55,085 nt of DNA from Lachnospiraceae bacterium (GTDB taxonomy: Bacteria; Bacillota; Clostridia; Lachnospirales; Lachnospiraceae), in assembly GCA_029225065.1 (NCBI GenBank), contig JAQXVT010000022.1, positions 1 to 55,085 on the forward strand, written 5' to 3'. The number at the start of each line of letters is the position of its first letter. The stretch's first letter is position 1. Below are positions 1 through 15,006 of the stretch, one piece after another. A model generated the notes under the pieces. That model was not told where the DNA came from. It searched no databases and saw only the letters and a list, made by a program, of their open reading frames with translations. Position numbers and translations under genes: made by a program.

Positions 1-417
1 TTTGGATTATCTGAAAATAAAGTACAGATTTCTACTCTCAGCGATATTATTTGGGTTTTACTGCAAATGAATGAATCCAATGAACTCCGGTATGAACTGG
101 ATATAAATAATAAACTTCCCGGTGATATAGAAACAGAAACACAGAAATGGTATGCCGGACTTCGCTTTTATGGAAATGATCCGGAACACTCTTTAAATGC
201 AGATATGTGTAATTTTCTTGCCGATCTGCAAGAGAATAGGGAAAGCCTGGAATCTTATTTCACAGGCAAAGATATGTTTGACATGTGGAAAAAACAGATG
301 TTAGAATACTACACTTCCAAACCCGTCACTCATAAAGAAATTGAAGAACTGGATTTTGAGACACGAATCCATAAACGAGATGAACTTTTAGCACAGAAAT
401 TTTCCAATAACGAATAG
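1..417 (+). CDS. C-terminal part of a probable XRE-type regulator (partial)
   Basis: The reading frame is open from the first base of the window, so the gene starts upstream and only the last 138 residues are visible. The fragment begins with FGLSENKVQ, the kind of sequence that follows the helix-turn-helix of XRE/Cro repressors in Clostridia ('...LLGLSEN'), and continues into an acidic, helical tail rich in W, Y, E and D. The DNA-binding part itself is not in view, so the regulator assignment is an inference from the junction motif. It is followed directly by a rho-independent terminator and is transcribed towards the convergent tuf operon. Confidence 0.5.
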   Translation, partial: FGLSENKVQISTLSDIIWVLLQMNESNELRYELDINNKLPGDIETETQKWYAGLRFYGNDPEHSLNADMCNFLADLQENRESLESYFTGKDMFDMWKKQMLEYYTSKPVTHKEIEELDFETRIHKRDELLAQKFSNNE

Positions 418-439
418 AAATAGTATCATAACAGTATCA

Positions 440-490
440 CAGGCAGATATGCGGAGATTTTCATTTTCTTCCCATATCTGCCTGTTTTTA
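440..490 (+). terminator. Terminator of the left-edge gene
   Basis: A perfect 12-bp stem, CAGGCAGATATG (440-451) paired with CATATCTGCCTG (473-484), is followed by TTTTTA. It lies 23 bp after the stop codon of the partial plus-strand gene. Confidence 0.85.
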
Positions 491-537
491 ATTTATTCGC
501 TATTCTTTACAGCCTTATTTTAATCTTTTACACAACA

Positions 538-570
538 GAAAAACCCCGGAAACCTTACGGTTCCGGGGTA
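538..570 (-). terminator. Terminator of tuf / str operon
   Basis: Read on the minus strand, CCCCGGAA (568-561) pairs with TTCCGGGG (551-544) and is followed by TTTTTC. It is about 65 bp beyond the tuf stop codon and ends the rpsL-rpsG-fusA-tuf unit. Confidence 0.85.
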
Positions 571-634
571 TCTTACGCTTGGACACATATACCTTACGGT
601 ACTCAATATATATAATTAAGATGTTATGCTAAAA

Positions 635-1828
635 TTACTCGATGATTGTAGCAACACGTCCTGATCCTACAGTACGTCCACCTTCACGAATAGCGAATGT
701 AAGACCCTGCTCCATAGCGATCGGATGGATCAGCTCGATGGTCATCTCAACGTTGTCGCCCGGCATGCACATCTCAGTTCCTTCCGGAAGGGAGATAACG
801 CCTGTAACGTCAGTTGTTCTGAAGTAGAACTGCGGACGATAGTTGTTGAAGAACGGAGTATGACGGCCACCCTCGTCTTTGGTCAGTACGTAAACCTGTG
901 CTGTGAATTTCTTATGGCATTTGATTGAGCCCGGTTTGCAAAGAACCTGTCCTCTTTCGATCTGCTCTCTCTTGATACCACGAAGCAGAGCTCCGATGTT
1001 ATCACCAGCCTGAGCCTCGTCAAGGAGCTTACGGAACATCTCGATACCAGTTACAGTTGTCTTCTGGATCTCTTCCTTAACACCTACGATCTCAACTTCC
1101 TCGTTCAGATGAAGAACACCACGCTCTACACGGCCTGTAGCAACAGTACCACGACCTGTGATTGTGAATACGTCCTCAACCGGCATCAGGAACGGCTGAT
1201 CTGTTGCACGCTGCGGATTCGGAATCCATGTATCAACAGCATCCATCAGCTCCATGATCTTATCGCCCCACTCGCTTGACGGATCCTCAAGAGCCTTCAG
1301 AGCAGAACCCTGGATGATCGGTGTGTCATCGCCCGGGAACTCATACTCGTTCAGCAGCTCACGGATCTCCATGTCTACCAGCTCAAGCAGCTCCGGATCG
1401 TCTACCATATCGCACTTGTTCATGAATACTACGATATACGGAACGCCTACCTGACGGGACAGAAGGATGTGCTCTTTTGTCTGAGCCATAACACCATCGG
1501 TAGCAGCTACTACAAGGATAGCGCCGTCCATCTGTGCAGCACCTGTGATCATGTTCTTTACATAGTCAGCATGGCCTGGGCAGTCAACGTGTGCGTAATG
1601 TCTCTTCTCTGTCTCATACTCAACGTGAGCAGTAGAAATTGTGATACCACGCTCTCTCTCTTCCGGAGCCTTGTCGATGTTCTCGAAATCTGTAGCTGTA
1701 TTACCAGCAACTCTTGCAGCCAGAACCTTTGTGATTGCAGCTGTCAGGGTTGTTTTACCATGGTCAACGTGTCCGATGGTACCAATGTTACAATGCGGTT
1801 TTGTTCTGTCAAATTTAGCCTTTGCCAT
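635..1828 (-). CDS. tuf: Elongation factor Tu
   Basis: EF-Tu, 397 aa, the GTPase that delivers aminoacyl-tRNA to the ribosomal A site. The G-domain motifs are all present: GHVDHGKT (P-loop), the RGITI effector region, DCPGHADY and NKCD; domains 2 and 3 follow with the usual [13 protein letters not shown] stretch. Length is normal. The start is fixed by AAGGAGGACATTCAAAATG. It is the last gene of the str operon, 203 bp after fusA, and has its own sigma-A promoter in that gap, so it is probably transcribed both from the operon and independently. A strong terminator follows. Confidence 0.98.
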   Translation of the reverse strand: MAKAKFDRTKPHCNIGTIGHVDHGKTTLTAAITKVLAARVAGNTATDFENIDKAPEERERGITISTAHVEYETEKRHYAHVDCPGHADYVKNMITGAAQMDGAILVVAATDGVMAQTKEHILLSRQVGVPYIVVFMNKCDMVDDPELLELVDMEIRELLNEYEFPGDDTPIIQGSALKALEDPSSEWGDKIMELMDAVDTWIPNPQRATDQPFLMPVEDVFTITGRGTVATGRVERGVLHLNEEVEIVGVKEEIQKTTVTGIEMFRKLLDEAQAGDNIGALLRGIKREQIERGQVLCKPGSIKCHKKFTAQVYVLTKDEGGRHTPFFNNYRPQFYFRTTDVTGVISLPEGTEMCMPGDNVEMTIELIHPIAMEQGLTFAIREGGRTVGSGRVATIIE

Positions 1829-1896
1829 TTTGAATGTCCTCCTTGAATAGATTGCTTTCGCATCTTTTACTGATTAATTTATACCGGCTAGATTCG

Positions 1897-1925
1897 ATTA
1901 TATTTCAAAACGCCAGTATTTTCAA
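1897..1925 (-). promoter_or_regulatory. tuf promoter
   Basis: On the minus strand TTGAAA and TATAAT are separated by exactly 17 bp, about 70 bp upstream of the tuf start codon. This gives tuf an internal promoter within the str operon. Confidence 0.8.
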
Positions 1926-2031
1926 GCCTTTTTTGAATATCTGTCCTGGATATTCAAAAAAATAAGGATTTATTTTTGATTCGCTGCGGCCGCTTTATAA
2001 CTGCCGCAGCAAATGGTCGAAACCGAATGAA

Positions 2032-4149
2032 TTATTTTGCTTTCGCGCTCAGAACCTTCTCCTGTACGGACTTCGGAACCTGCTCGTATTTCTCGAAGAA
2101 CATGGAGTAGTTACCACGTCCCTGAGTCTTGGAACGAAGGTCTGTAGAGTAACCGAACATCTCAGCAAGCGGTACATAACCCTTAACCATCTTGCCGCCG
2201 CCGATATCTTCCATACCCTCGATACGTCCACGACGGGAGTTGATATCACCGATAACATCACCCATATACTCTTCCGGCATCGTTACCTCTACCTTCATGA
2301 TCGGCTCAAGCAGTACCGGATTACCCTTCTTCATAGCATCCTTGAATGCCAGGGATCCAGCGATATGGAATGCCATTTCACTTGAATCGACTTCATGGTA
2401 GGAACCGTCGTATACGTTTGCATGAACACCGAGTACCGGGAATCCGCCAAGAACACCAGCCTTAGCTGCTTCTTCGATACCTTCACCGACTGCCGGGATG
2501 TACTCCTTCGGAATAGCTCCTCCGACAACGGTTGACTCGAACTTGAAGGTCTCTTCGCCGTTCGGATCCATCGGTGTGAAGATAACTTTACAGTGACCGT
2601 ACTGTCCACGTCCACCAGACTGCTTTGCATACTTGCTGTCGACGTTGACTTCTTTCGTGAAGGTCTCCTTGTAAGCAACCTGCGGAGCACCTACGTTTGC
2701 TTCTACCTTGAACTCACGAAGCAGACGGTCAACGATGATCTCCAGATGAAGCTCACCCATACCAGCGATGATGGTCTGGCCTGTTTCCTGATCGGTATGA
2801 GCACGGAAAGTCGGATCCTCTTCAGCCAGCTTTGCAAGAGCCTCGCCCATCTTGCCCTGACCAGCTTTGGTCTTCGGCTCGATTGCCAGCTCGATAACCG
2901 GCTCCGGGAACTCCATGGACTCAAGGATTACCGGATGCTGCTCATCGCAGATTGTATCACCAGTCGTAGTTGTCTTAAATCCAACTGCTGCAGCGATATC
3001 TCCGGAGTATACCTTATCCAGCTCTGCACGCTTGTTTGCATGCATCTGAAGGATACGGCCTACACGCTCTTTTTTGCCCTTTGTTGCGTTGAGTACATAA
3101 GAACCGGAATTCATTGTACCGGAATATACACGGAAGAATGCAAGCTTTCCTACAAACGGGTCAGCCATGATCTTGAATGCCAGTGCGGAGAACGGCTCGT
3201 CGTCAGAAGAATGTCTTACAACTTCGTTGCCATCCAGGTCGGTACCCTTGATTGGCGGAATGTCTGTCGGAGCCGGCATATACTCAAGGATTGCGTCCAG
3301 AAGCTTCTGAACACCCTTGTTTCTGTAAGCAGATCCGCAGCATACCGGAATTGCGGTACACTCACAGGTTGCCTTTCTCAAAACTTTCTTCATATCTTCA
3401 ACAGACGGCTCTTCGCCCTCGAGGTACTGCATCATCAGATCATCATCCAGCTCGCAGATCTTCTCTACCAGCTCAGTGTGATACAGCTCTGCTTCATCCT
3501 TCATATCTTCCGGAATCTCGCAAACGGTGACATCCTCACCCTTATCATCATTGTAAATATAAGCTTCCATCTCGAACAGGTCGATGATTCCCTTGAACTC
3601 ATCTTCCTTACCGATCGGCAGCTGCAGACAAATGGCATTCTTGCCAAGTCTGGTACGGATCTGATCTACTGCGCCGTAGAAGTTTGCACCCAGGATATCC
3701 ATCTTGTTGATGAATGCCATACGCGGTACGTTGTACGTATCAGCCTGACGCCATACGTTCTCAGACTGCGGCTCAACTCCACCCTTTGCACAGAACACAC
3801 CAACTGCTCCGTCCAGTACACGCAGGGAACGCTCAACCTCTACTGTGAAGTCTACGTGACCTGGTGTGTCGATGATGTTGATACGATGCTCCAGCGCGCC
3901 TGCCTTCGGCTTGGTATGGTCTTCCAGAGTCCAATGGCATGTGGTAGCTGCAGATGTAATTGTGATACCTCTCTCCTGCTCCTGCTCCATCCAGTCCATG
4001 GTAGCAGTACCTTCATGAGTATCACCAATTTTATAATTGACACCGGTATAGTAAAGAATACGCTCGGTCAATGTAGTTTTACCAGCATCGATATGAGCCA
4101 TGATACCGATATTTCTGGTTCTCTCCAACGGATATTCTCTTCCAGCCAA
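2032..4149 (-). CDS. fusA: Elongation factor G
   Basis: EF-G, 705 aa, the GTPase that drives ribosomal translocation and, with RRF, ribosome recycling. Motifs seen: AHIDAGKTT (P-loop), the RGITI switch, DTPGHVDF and NKMD, then domains II-V ending in the [16 protein letters not shown] region. The start codon is TTG: no ATG fits, and AGGAGG lies eight bases upstream of TTG-GCT-GGA. It is 18 bp downstream of rpsG and is cotranscribed with it. The 203-bp gap to tuf holds a GC-rich hairpin and the tuf promoter. Confidence 0.98.
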   Translation of the reverse strand: MAGREYPLERTRNIGIMAHIDAGKTTLTERILYYTGVNYKIGDTHEGTATMDWMEQEQERGITITSAATTCHWTLEDHTKPKAGALEHRINIIDTPGHVDFTVEVERSLRVLDGAVGVFCAKGGVEPQSENVWRQADTYNVPRMAFINKMDILGANFYGAVDQIRTRLGKNAICLQLPIGKEDEFKGIIDLFEMEAYIYNDDKGEDVTVCEIPEDMKDEAELYHTELVEKICELDDDLMMQYLEGEEPSVEDMKKVLRKATCECTAIPVCCGSAYRNKGVQKLLDAILEYMPAPTDIPPIKGTDLDGNEVVRHSSDDEPFSALAFKIMADPFVGKLAFFRVYSGTMNSGSYVLNATKGKKERVGRILQMHANKRAELDKVYSGDIAAAVGFKTTTTGDTICDEQHPVILESMEFPEPVIELAIEPKTKAGQGKMGEALAKLAEEDPTFRAHTDQETGQTIIAGMGELHLEIIVDRLLREFKVEANVGAPQVAYKETFTKEVNVDSKYAKQSGGRGQYGHCKVIFTPMDPNGEETFKFESTVVGGAIPKEYIPAVGEGIEEAAKAGVLGGFPVLGVHANVYDGSYHEVDSSEMAFHIAGSLAFKDAMKKGNPVLLEPIMKVEVTMPEEYMGDVIGDINSRRGRIEGMEDIGGGKMVKGYVPLAEMFGYSTDLRSKTQGRGNYSMFFEKYEQVPKSVQEKVLSAKAK

Positions 4150-4167
4150 AACTTTTTCCTCCTATGA

Positions 4168-4737
<570 letters not shown>

Positions 4738-4834
4738 CTATCTTACCTGCAGCCATACGGTAAACAGAAACTCCGGCATAAGGTGAAACAAATGTTACTT
4801 ACTGTGATTCTTCAAAACCAAAACGCCTGTTTTA

Positions 4835-5257
4835 TTATTTCTTAGCGTCTTTCGGTCTCTTAGCACCGTATTTAGAACGGGCCTGTCTTCTTTTTGCAAC
4901 ACCTGCGGTATCAAGTGTTCCTCTGACAATGTGGTATCTGGTACCCGGAAGGTCCTTTACTCTACCACCACGAATCAGAACAACGCTATGCTCCTGAAGG
5001 TTGTGTCCCTCACCCGGGATGTAGCTTGTAACTTCGATTCCGTTTGACAGACGTACTCTGGCGATCTTACGAAGAGCTGAGTTCGGCTTCTTCGGGGTTG
5101 CGGTCTTAACTGCGGTGCACACACCTCTCTTCTGCGGTGCAGAAGTGTTGGTCTGTTTCTTCTGAAGGGAATTGAATCCTTTCTGGAGAGCCGGTGCAGT
5201 AGATTTCTTTACGGATGTCTGTCTGCCTTTTCTTACTAACTGGTTAAATGTTGGCAT
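4835..5257 (-). CDS. rpsL: 30S ribosomal protein S12
   Basis: Ribosomal protein S12, 140 aa, located at the decoding centre. It carries the invariant [11 protein letters not shown] segment (streptomycin-contact lysine) and [11 protein letters not shown] (second resistance-site lysine replaced in the usual motif by the local context). The start ATG follows GGAGGTGAAAGAATAA. It is the first gene of the str operon, behind a consensus promoter and a 148-nt structured leader. In many Firmicutes an L7Ae-like gene lies between rpoC and rpsL; here that place is taken by a convergently and divergently spaced VanZ-family gene on the other strand. Confidence 0.97.
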   Translation of the reverse strand: MPTFNQLVRKGRQTSVKKSTAPALQKGFNSLQKKQTNTSAPQKRGVCTAVKTATPKKPNSALRKIARVRLSNGIEVTSYIPGEGHNLQEHSVVLIRGGRVKDLPGTRYHIVRGTLDTAGVAKRRQARSKYGAKRPKDAKK

Positions 5258-5282
5258 TTATTCTTTCACCTCCTGATTTGAT

Positions 5283-5405
5283 ATGCAGAACGCATCATCT
5301 GACTTCTGTTCTGCATTCCAAATGCCTTTCTGCATTTGCTGAGCATGTGCTCGTGTGGCTGCAAGAACAAACTGTTCTACAATAAGTGTGCATAATCACG
5401 CACAC
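5283..5405 (-). promoter_or_regulatory. Structured 5' leader of rpsL mRNA
   Basis: From the predicted start site near 5405 the leader can form, in order: GTGTGC/GCACAC at the very 5' end (5405-5386), AGAACA/TGTTCT (5378-5364), GAGC/GCTC (5352-5341), CAAATGC/GCATTTG (5338-5319) and a 9-bp stem ATGCAGAAC/GTTCTGCAT (5316-5283). The last ends nine bases before the rpsL Shine-Dalgarno. I do not recognise a named leader family. Autoregulation by an operon protein is possible but is inference. Confidence 0.45.
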
Positions 5406-5411
5406 CTTAAC

Positions 5412-5440
5412 ATTATACTTAGAGGCTTCGCGCTTGTCAA
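5412..5440 (-). promoter_or_regulatory. str operon promoter
   Basis: TTGACA, 17 bp, TATAAT on the minus strand: a full consensus sigma-A promoter. Transcription should start near 5405, giving a leader of about 148 nt before rpsL. Confidence 0.9.
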
Positions 5441-5654
5441 GGAGATTTTAAAATATTTCAGCGGTTTAGCATGTCAGCAATTACTGTCCTGAGCAAGGCA
5501 ACATTTCATAAAACAATTGTAAAATATCTCGCATTTTTTATTTTTTCCGGCGGATACGTTATACCGATAAAATATGCAGCATTTTGGAACTGACTCTGAA
5601 CAATCACTTATAGTATTATAATAGGAAGAGATTCTTACTTTTTTGTGAAATTAC

Positions 5655-5683
5655 TGGACAGTCTGCATCCTCGATGTTAAAAT
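5655..5683 (+). promoter_or_regulatory. Probable promoter of the VanZ-family gene
   Basis: TGGACA and TAAAAT are separated by 17 bp, ending 29 bp before the chosen ATG. Each hexamer is close to the sigma-A consensus. Confidence 0.55.
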
Positions 5684-5712
5684 AGCGTGAAATCACGAAG
5701 GGAGTGTTTGCC

Positions 5713-6846
5713 ATGAAACTTATACGAGCTTTATTGAAGCCTTTGTCTTTTGTTCCGGCTCTGTGCCTGATGTATATGATTTTCAGTTTTTCCGCGCAGG
5801 ACGGAGTCACCTCCTCCACGCTCAGCTATAAAGTCAGCTATAAAATCGTAGAGGTTGGTGCAAAAGCTCTGGGAGAAAATCTGGAACCTTATCAGATTGA
5901 CAGCCTCGCCACACGCTTTCACGGACTGGTTCGCAAGATCGCGCATATGACTGAATATTTTGCACTTGCTGTCGCCGTTGCATTTCCACTTTATGTCTAT
6001 GGACTGCGCGGAATCTGGCTGATGCTGGTGGCCGGTTTGATCTGCGTCGCCTTTGCCTGCGGCGATGAATATCACCAATCCTTTGTCGCAGGCCGTTCTC
6101 CATCGAAGCGTGATGTTGCGATTGATTCCTTCGGTGTCTTCTGGGGTATTATTCTTGCCCGCATCATCGGCTGGACCGGCCGCAAGACGATATTCCGGCC
6201 GTTCAGTGATGAAGCCCTCCAGAAGCGTGAAGAAAAAAAAGCACGCAAAAAGCAGAAAAAAGCTGCAAAAAAGAATTCGGCAGCTGGTGCAAATCAGGCA
6301 GCCGGATATCAGCCATACCAGCGAGCGCCGCAGGGCGCCTATGTCCCGCAGCAGGGAAATGCGTACGGCGCTCCTCAGAATAATGGATATGCTCCATATT
6401 CCGGAAACACTTACGATAACCCAAATGGCTATGCACCATATCCAAACAATGGATATGAAGCACCGCAGAATGCTTCTTCTTATCAGGCTTCAAAAAATGG
6501 ATATGTTCCACAGGCTGGCGATGGATATGGCGAGCCTCAGGCTGGCGGTTATCCTTATCAGAACAATCCAAACGGATACACACCGTATCCGGACAATGCC
6601 TACGGCGCTCCTCAGCAAAACGGATATCCTTATCAGAATCACTCAAACGGATATGCGCCGTACCCGTATGACAATCCTCAGCAAAACGGATATACTCCTT
6701 ACCAGGAAATGGATGACGACGATGACGACTACGTTTCCGACAAGCTTTCCGAGGACATGTCTTTCCGGAAGCTGATGCACGATATTAAAGATCAGAAACA
6801 GGAACGCCACAACGCCGGGAAATATCCGGTTCATAAAGCGGAGTAA
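5713..6846 (+). CDS. VanZ-family membrane protein with long low-complexity tail
   Basis: A 377-aa protein with an N-terminal VanZ domain (about residues 1-160). Several hydrophobic segments surround the family signature: KIAHMTEYF, then DEYHQSFVAGRSPSKRD and a final glycine-containing helix. VanZ homologues are integral membrane proteins; one confers low-level teicoplanin resistance, but most have no known role. A lysine-rich stretch (about 170-190) follows, then about 130 residues of repeats such as NGYAPY, PYQNN and QQNGY, an acidic MDDDDDDY patch and a charged C-terminus. The start is ATG at 5713 behind AAGGGAG; a GTG three codons earlier overlaps that site. It is the only complete protein gene on the plus strand and interrupts the usual rpoC-rpsL order. 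Confidence 0.85.
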   Translation: MKLIRALLKPLSFVPALCLMYMIFSFSAQDGVTSSTLSYKVSYKIVEVGAKALGENLEPYQIDSLATRFHGLVRKIAHMTEYFALAVAVAFPLYVYGLRGIWLMLVAGLICVAFACGDEYHQSFVAGRSPSKRDVAIDSFGVFWGIILARIIGWTGRKTIFRPFSDEALQKREEKKARKKQKKAAKKNSAAGANQAAGYQPYQRAPQGAYVPQQGNAYGAPQNNGYAPYSGNTYDNPNGYAPYPNNGYEAPQNASSYQASKNGYVPQAGDGYGEPQAGGYPYQNNPNGYTPYPDNAYGAPQQNGYPYQNHSNGYAPYPYDNPQQNGYTPYQEMDDDDDDYVSDKLSEDMSFRKLMHDIKDQKQERHNAGKYPVHKAE

Positions 6847-6860
6847 ACAAGGCAAGCAGC

Positions 6861-6912
6861 AAGAGCCATCACCTCACAGGAGAAAACCTGTTGGGTGATG
6901 GCTCTTATTTTT
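6861..6912 (+). terminator. Terminator of the VanZ-family gene
   Basis: A 13-bp stem, AAGAGCCATCACC (6861-6873) with GGTGATGGCTCTT (6894-6906), is followed by ATTTTTAT, 15 bp after the stop codon. Confidence 0.85.
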
Positions 6913-6934
6913 ATACTTATACAACTTCATCAGA

Positions 6935-6961
6935 CAACAAAGCGGATCTTAATGATCCGCT
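6935..6961 (-). terminator. Terminator of rpoBC
   Basis: Minus strand GCGGATC-ATTAA-GATCCGC followed by TTTGTTG, about 40 bp past the rpoC stop codon. The U-tract is imperfect. Confidence 0.7.
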
Positions 6962-6999
6962 CTGCCACTATCTTATCTTATATTTTACATCTCAAAGCT

Positions 7000-9900
7000 T
7001 TACTCTTCATCCGAATCAGCAGCGGTATCTTCTGCAGTCTCCTGCTCGTCTGCGCCCTCATTGGAATCGTCATATGCGCCAAGATCCTCGTCGGATGCTC
7101 CGTCCAGCTCAGCAAGATCCAGTGTATCGTCTCCTGCGTCCTCGTCAAGGTCGATCACTTCATCTTCTGCTTTATCGTCTGCAGCCGGCTCCGGCTTTTC
7201 CTCATGTTTTACGTACTTGTAATCATCGGTGCCTGATGTATCAATCTGTACATTGCTGTAACGCTTCATACCGGTACCAGCCGGAATCAGCTTACCAATG
7301 ATAACATTTTCCTTCAGACCGATCAGCGGGTCAACCTTACCCTTGATCGCTGCCTCTGTCAGAACCTTCGTCGTCTCCTGGAAGGATGCGGCTGACAGGA
7401 AGGAGTTCGTTGCAAGAGAAGCCTTCGTGATACCAAGGATGACACGTTTTCCTTCTGCCGGCTCTTTGCCCTCAGCAAGCATCTGCTCATTTGCATCCTC
7501 GTAATCAAGGATGTCAACAAGCGTACCCGGAAGAAATTCGGTATCTCCGTTGTTCTCGATGCGGATCTTCTTCAGCATCTGACGTACAATAACCTCGATA
7601 TGCTTATCGTTGATTTCTACACCCTGCAGACGGTATACACGCTGTACCTCGCGGATCATGTAGTCCTGTACTGCCTCGACGCCCTTGATTCTCAGGATGT
7701 CGTGCGGGTTGATACTACCTTCTGTAAGTTCATCGCCGGCCTCAAGATGCTGGCCATCTACCTGTCTGATTCGTGAACCGTATGGAATCAGGTATGTCTT
7801 GGACTCACCTGTCTCCTCATTCGTAACGATAATCTCACGTTTCTTCTTGGTATCTTTCAGGGTTGCAAGACCACTGATCTCTGTAATGATGGCAAGTCCT
7901 TTCGGCTTTCTTGCCTCAAAAAGCTCCTCGACACGCGGAAGACCCTGTGTGATATCTCCGCCGGCAACACCTCCTGTATGGAAGGTACGCATCGTCAGCT
8001 GAGTACCCGGCTCACCGATGGACTGTGCGGCAATGATTCCGACAGACTCACCAACCTGTACCGGCTCACCGGTCGCCATGTTCGCGCCGTAGCATTTTGC
8101 ACAGATACCGACGTGGGAACGGCAGGTCAGGATCGTACGAACCTTGATCTTCTTGAACGGCTGTCCGTCCTTGTCCACGCCTTCCTTCATGACACGTGCG
8201 GCACGCTTCGGTGTGATCATGTGGTTTGCCTTTACAATCACTTCGCCGTCCGCTGTCTTGATATCCTCGCAGGAGAAACGTCCTGTGATACGCTCCTGAA
8301 GGCTCTCGATCTCCTCTTTTCCGTCGGAGAACTGCTTTACATACATGCCCGGAATCTCTCCGCCATGGCTGCAGTCCATCTCACGGATGATCAGATCCTG
8401 TGATACGTCTACCAGACGTCTGGTCAGGTAACCGGAGTCTGCGGTACGAAGAGCGGTATCGGACATTCCCTTTCGTGCTCCATGTGCAGACATGAAGTAT
8501 TCCAGTACCTGAAGTCCCTCACGGAAGTTTGACTTGATCGGCAGCTCGATCGTATGACCGGTCGTATCTGCCATCAGTCCACGCATTCCGGCAAGCTGCT
8601 TGATCTGCTTGTCAGAACCACGAGCTCCGGAGTCCGCCATCATGAAGATGTTGTTGTATTTATCCAGACCGCTCAGCAGCGCTTTCGTCAGCTTGTCGTC
8701 GGTCTCTTTCCAGGTCTCGATAACCTCTTTGTAACGTTCCTCGTCTGTAATCAGACCACGCTTGTAGTTGCGGGTGATCCGGTCTACGACTTCCTGTGCA
8801 CTCTTGATCATTTCCGGTTTTTCCGGCGGTACCGTCATATCAGAAATGGATACGGTCATCGCTGCTCTGGTCGAATATTTGTAACCCATGGATTTGATGT
8901 TGTCCAATACCTCTGCGGTCTTGGTTGCTCCATGTGTGTTGATTACCTTCTCCAGGATCTGCTTCAGCTGTTTCTTTCCTACCAGGAAATCCACCTCAAG
9001 CTTCAGCTCATTGCCCGGAACGCTGCGGTCTACAAATCCAAGGTCCTGCGGAAGGATCTCATTGAAGAGGAATCTTCCCAGTGTGGAGGATACGTTGCCT
9101 GTCATGACTGTGCCGTCTGGCATTGTTTTGCTGACACGCACCATAATCTTGGACTGCAGTGTGATATATTTGTTTTCGTAGGCAAGAATTGCCTCGTTGA
9201 TGCTCTTGAAGAACTTGCCTTCACCGAGCACACCCGGTCTCTCCTGCGTCAGGTAGTAAATACCAAGGACCATATCCTGAGAAGGTACGGCTACCGGGCC
9301 TCCGTCAGACGGCTTCAGCAGGTTGTTCGGGGAAAGAAGCATGAAACGGCACTCCGCCTGTGCTTCTACGGTCAGCGGAAGATGAACAGCCATCTGGTCT
9401 CCGTCGAAGTCCGCGTTGAATGCGGTACAAACGAGCGGATGCAGCTTGATTGCCTTACCTTCTACCAGGATCGGCTCGAACGCCTGAATACCAAGACGGT
9501 GCAGTGTAGGAGCACGGTTCAGCATAACCGGATGCTCTTTGATGACTTCCTCGAGAACGTCCCACACCTGCGGCTCGAGTCTCTCGACCATCTTCTTTGC
9601 ATTTTTGATGTTGTGTGAGGTTCCGTTTGCAACGAGTTCTTTCATAACGAACGGTTTGAACAGCTCGATTGCCATCTCCTTCGGAAGACCGCACTGATAA
9701 ATCTTCAGCTCCGGTCCTACGACGATAACGGAACGTCCGGAATAGTCTACTCGTTTTCCGAGCAGGTTCTGACGGAAACGTCCGGATTTACCTTTCAGCA
9801 TGTCGGAAAGGGATTTCAGAGCTCTGTTTCCAGGACCGGTAACCGGACGGCCGCGGCGGCCGTTGTCGATCAGCGCGTCAACCGCTTCCTGCAGCATACG

Positions 9901-10782
9901 CTTCTCGTTGCGGACAATGATATCCGGAGCGCCAAGCTCCAGCAGTCTTTTCAGACGGTTGTTTCTGTTGATGATACGGCGGTACAGATCATTCAGGTCG
10001 GACGTTGCAAAGCGGCCGCCATCCAGCTGTACCATCGGGCGAAGGTCAGGCGGAATAACCGGGATTACGGTCATAACCATCCACTCCGGACGGTTGCCTG
10101 ACTCGCGGAATGCTTCTACGACCTCAAGGCGCTTGATGATTCTTGCGCGCTTCTGGCCGGTGGACTCCTTCAGACCTCTTTTCAGCTCCTCGGACTCCTT
10201 TTCCATATCGATCTCTTCCAGAAGCTCCTTGATGGACTCTGCACCCATGCCTGCACGGAATGCATTTCCCCATTTTTCCTTTGCTTCCTGGTACTCTTTT
10301 TCTGTCAGAATCTGCTTTTTCGTCAGGTCTGTTGTACCCGGATCAAGAACGATGTAGTTCGCAAAGTACAGTACTTTTTCAAGAGTACGCGGAGAAAGGT
10401 CCAGAATCAGACCCATTCTCGACGGAATTCCCTTGAAATACCAGATATGGGATACCGGAGCTGCAAGCTCGATATGGCCCATACGCTCACGGCGGACGCT
10501 GGATTTTGTAACCTCAACGCCGCATCGGTCGCAGACTACGCCTTTATAGCGAATTTTCTTGTACTTTCCGCAGTGGCACTCCCAGTCCTTGCTCGGTCCG
10601 AAGATCCGCTCACAGAACAGGCCGTCCTTCTCCGGCTTTAAAGTTCTGTAATTTATTGTTTCAGGCTTTTTTACCTCTCCGTGAGACCACTCTCTGATCT
10701 TCTCCGGAGAAGCCAGCCCGATCTTGATTGCATCAAACGTCATCGGCTGATACACTTCGTTGTTAGTAGTTGTCTCTGGCAT
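7000..10782 (-). CDS. rpoC: RNA polymerase subunit beta'
   Basis: RNA polymerase beta' subunit, 1260 aa, which holds the catalytic Mg2+ site. Seen in order: the N-terminal zinc site CHCGKYKK...CDRC, the rudder/lid region, the invariant [12 protein letters not shown] catalytic loop, the trigger-loop region (about residues 870-950), and the second zinc site [11 protein letters not shown]. The C-terminus is an acidic D/E-rich tail. The start is ATG at 10782, behind AAAGGAG; a GTG six codons earlier would overlap that site. It begins 21 bp after the rpoB stop codon and is cotranscribed with it. A hairpin with a T-tract follows the gene. Confidence 0.98.
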   Translation of the reverse strand: MPETTTNNEVYQPMTFDAIKIGLASPEKIREWSHGEVKKPETINYRTLKPEKDGLFCERIFGPSKDWECHCGKYKKIRYKGVVCDRCGVEVTKSSVRRERMGHIELAAPVSHIWYFKGIPSRMGLILDLSPRTLEKVLYFANYIVLDPGTTDLTKKQILTEKEYQEAKEKWGNAFRAGMGAESIKELLEEIDMEKESEELKRGLKESTGQKRARIIKRLEVVEAFRESGNRPEWMVMTVIPVIPPDLRPMVQLDGGRFATSDLNDLYRRIINRNNRLKRLLELGAPDIIVRNEKRMLQEAVDALIDNGRRGRPVTGPGNRALKSLSDMLKGKSGRFRQNLLGKRVDYSGRSVIVVGPELKIYQCGLPKEMAIELFKPFVMKELVANGTSHNIKNAKKMVERLEPQVWDVLEEVIKEHPVMLNRAPTLHRLGIQAFEPILVEGKAIKLHPLVCTAFNADFDGDQMAVHLPLTVEAQAECRFMLLSPNNLLKPSDGGPVAVPSQDMVLGIYYLTQERPGVLGEGKFFKSINEAILAYENKYITLQSKIMVRVSKTMPDGTVMTGNVSSTLGRFLFNEILPQDLGFVDRSVPGNELKLEVDFLVGKKQLKQILEKVINTHGATKTAEVLDNIKSMGYKYSTRAAMTVSISDMTVPPEKPEMIKSAQEVVDRITRNYKRGLITDEERYKEVIETWKETDDKLTKALLSGLDKYNNIFMMADSGARGSDKQIKQLAGMRGLMADTTGHTIELPIKSNFREGLQVLEYFMSAHGARKGMSDTALRTADSGYLTRRLVDVSQDLIIREMDCSHGGEIPGMYVKQFSDGKEEIESLQERITGRFSCEDIKTADGEVIVKANHMITPKRAARVMKEGVDKDGQPFKKIKVRTILTCRSHVGICAKCYGANMATGEPVQVGESVGIIAAQSIGEPGTQLTMRTFHTGGVAGGDITQGLPRVEELFEARKPKGLAIITEISGLATLKDTKKKREIIVTNEETGESKTYLIPYGSRIRQVDGQHLEAGDELTEGSINPHDILRIKGVEAVQDYMIREVQRVYRLQGVEINDKHIEVIVRQMLKKIRIENNGDTEFLPGTLVDILDYEDANEQMLAEGKEPAEGKRVILGITKASLATNSFLSAASFQETTKVLTEAAIKGKVDPLIGLKENVIIGKLIPAGTGMKRYSNVQIDTSGTDDYKYVKHEEKPEPAADDKAEDEVIDLDEDAGDDTLDLAELDGASDEDLGAYDDSNEGADEQETAEDTAADSDEE

Positions 10783-10803
10783 TGATGGTACTCCTTTCAC
10801 ACG

Positions 10804-14658
<3,855 letters not shown>

Positions 14659-14750
14659 CGATGTTTCACCTCTGTTCTTTCTGCAGTCTGATTCAACTTT
14701 TGGGCATAGTAATGCCGCAGGGCATAATCCTGCACAATAGTGCAACTTAC

Positions 14751-14779
14751 ACTCTAGCACATATAACAATTTATGTCAA
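14751..14779 (-). promoter_or_regulatory. rpoBC promoter
   Basis: TTGACA, 17 bp, TAGAGT on the minus strand, about 90 bp upstream of rpoB. It separates rpoBC transcription from rplJL, whose terminator lies about 230 bp further upstream. Confidence 0.8.
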
Positions 14780-14805
14780 TACGTTTTGTAACTTTTTTCT
14801 GTTTA

Positions 14806-15004
14806 CTGTTCAGAGCTCACAATAAAGAGGATATTCGCAATCCGCATTCGCTGCTTGCTCATGAACACATTCGCTTCGCTGCTTGTGTTCAAAGTGCTGC
14901 GCATTTCGTCGGTGCGGCGTATCCGCCAAATAAAATTTCAAAAACAAGCTTAAAAATGCAAGCATTTTACGCATGTTTATGAAATTTTACTTAGCTCTGA
15001 ACAG
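14806..15004. repeat. MITE-like element with 12-bp terminal inverted repeats
   Basis: The 199-bp segment is bounded by perfect inverted repeats, CTGTTCAGAGCT (14806-14817) and AGCTCTGAACAG (14993-15004). It holds nested palindromes: GAACAC/GTGTTC, GGCG-GATA-CGCC, a 10-bp TAAAATTTCA/TGAAATTTTA pair and AAAATGC/GCATTTT. There is no ORF. It sits between the rplL terminator and the rpoB promoter. A shortened second copy is visible at 34239-34316 with the same end and the same spacing to an internal 14-mer. I see no clear target-site duplication. Confidence 0.6.
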
Positions 15005-15006
15005 GG

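Noticed and set aside
1929-1961. Symmetric hairpin GAATATC-TGTCCTG-GATATTC between fusA and tuf, considered as a terminator
   Set aside because: On the minus strand the T-tract lies before the stem and A follows it, so it does not have terminator polarity. It lies just upstream of the tuf promoter and may be only AT-rich symmetry.
2593-4167. A long plus-strand open frame opposite fusA (524 codons)
   Set aside because: It is the antisense shadow of EF-G: no ribosome-binding site or promoter, no recognisable domain, and biased composition rich in C and L from the highly constrained sense strand.
6053-6775. An alternative frame of 240 codons inside the VanZ-family gene
   Set aside because: It arises from the repetitive Y/N/P/Q codons read in another frame. 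The VanZ frame carries the domain, the ribosome-binding site and the promoter.
8554-9618. A 354-codon plus-strand frame opposite rpoC
   Set aside because: Antisense shadow of a conserved gene. It has no start signals and no family resemblance.
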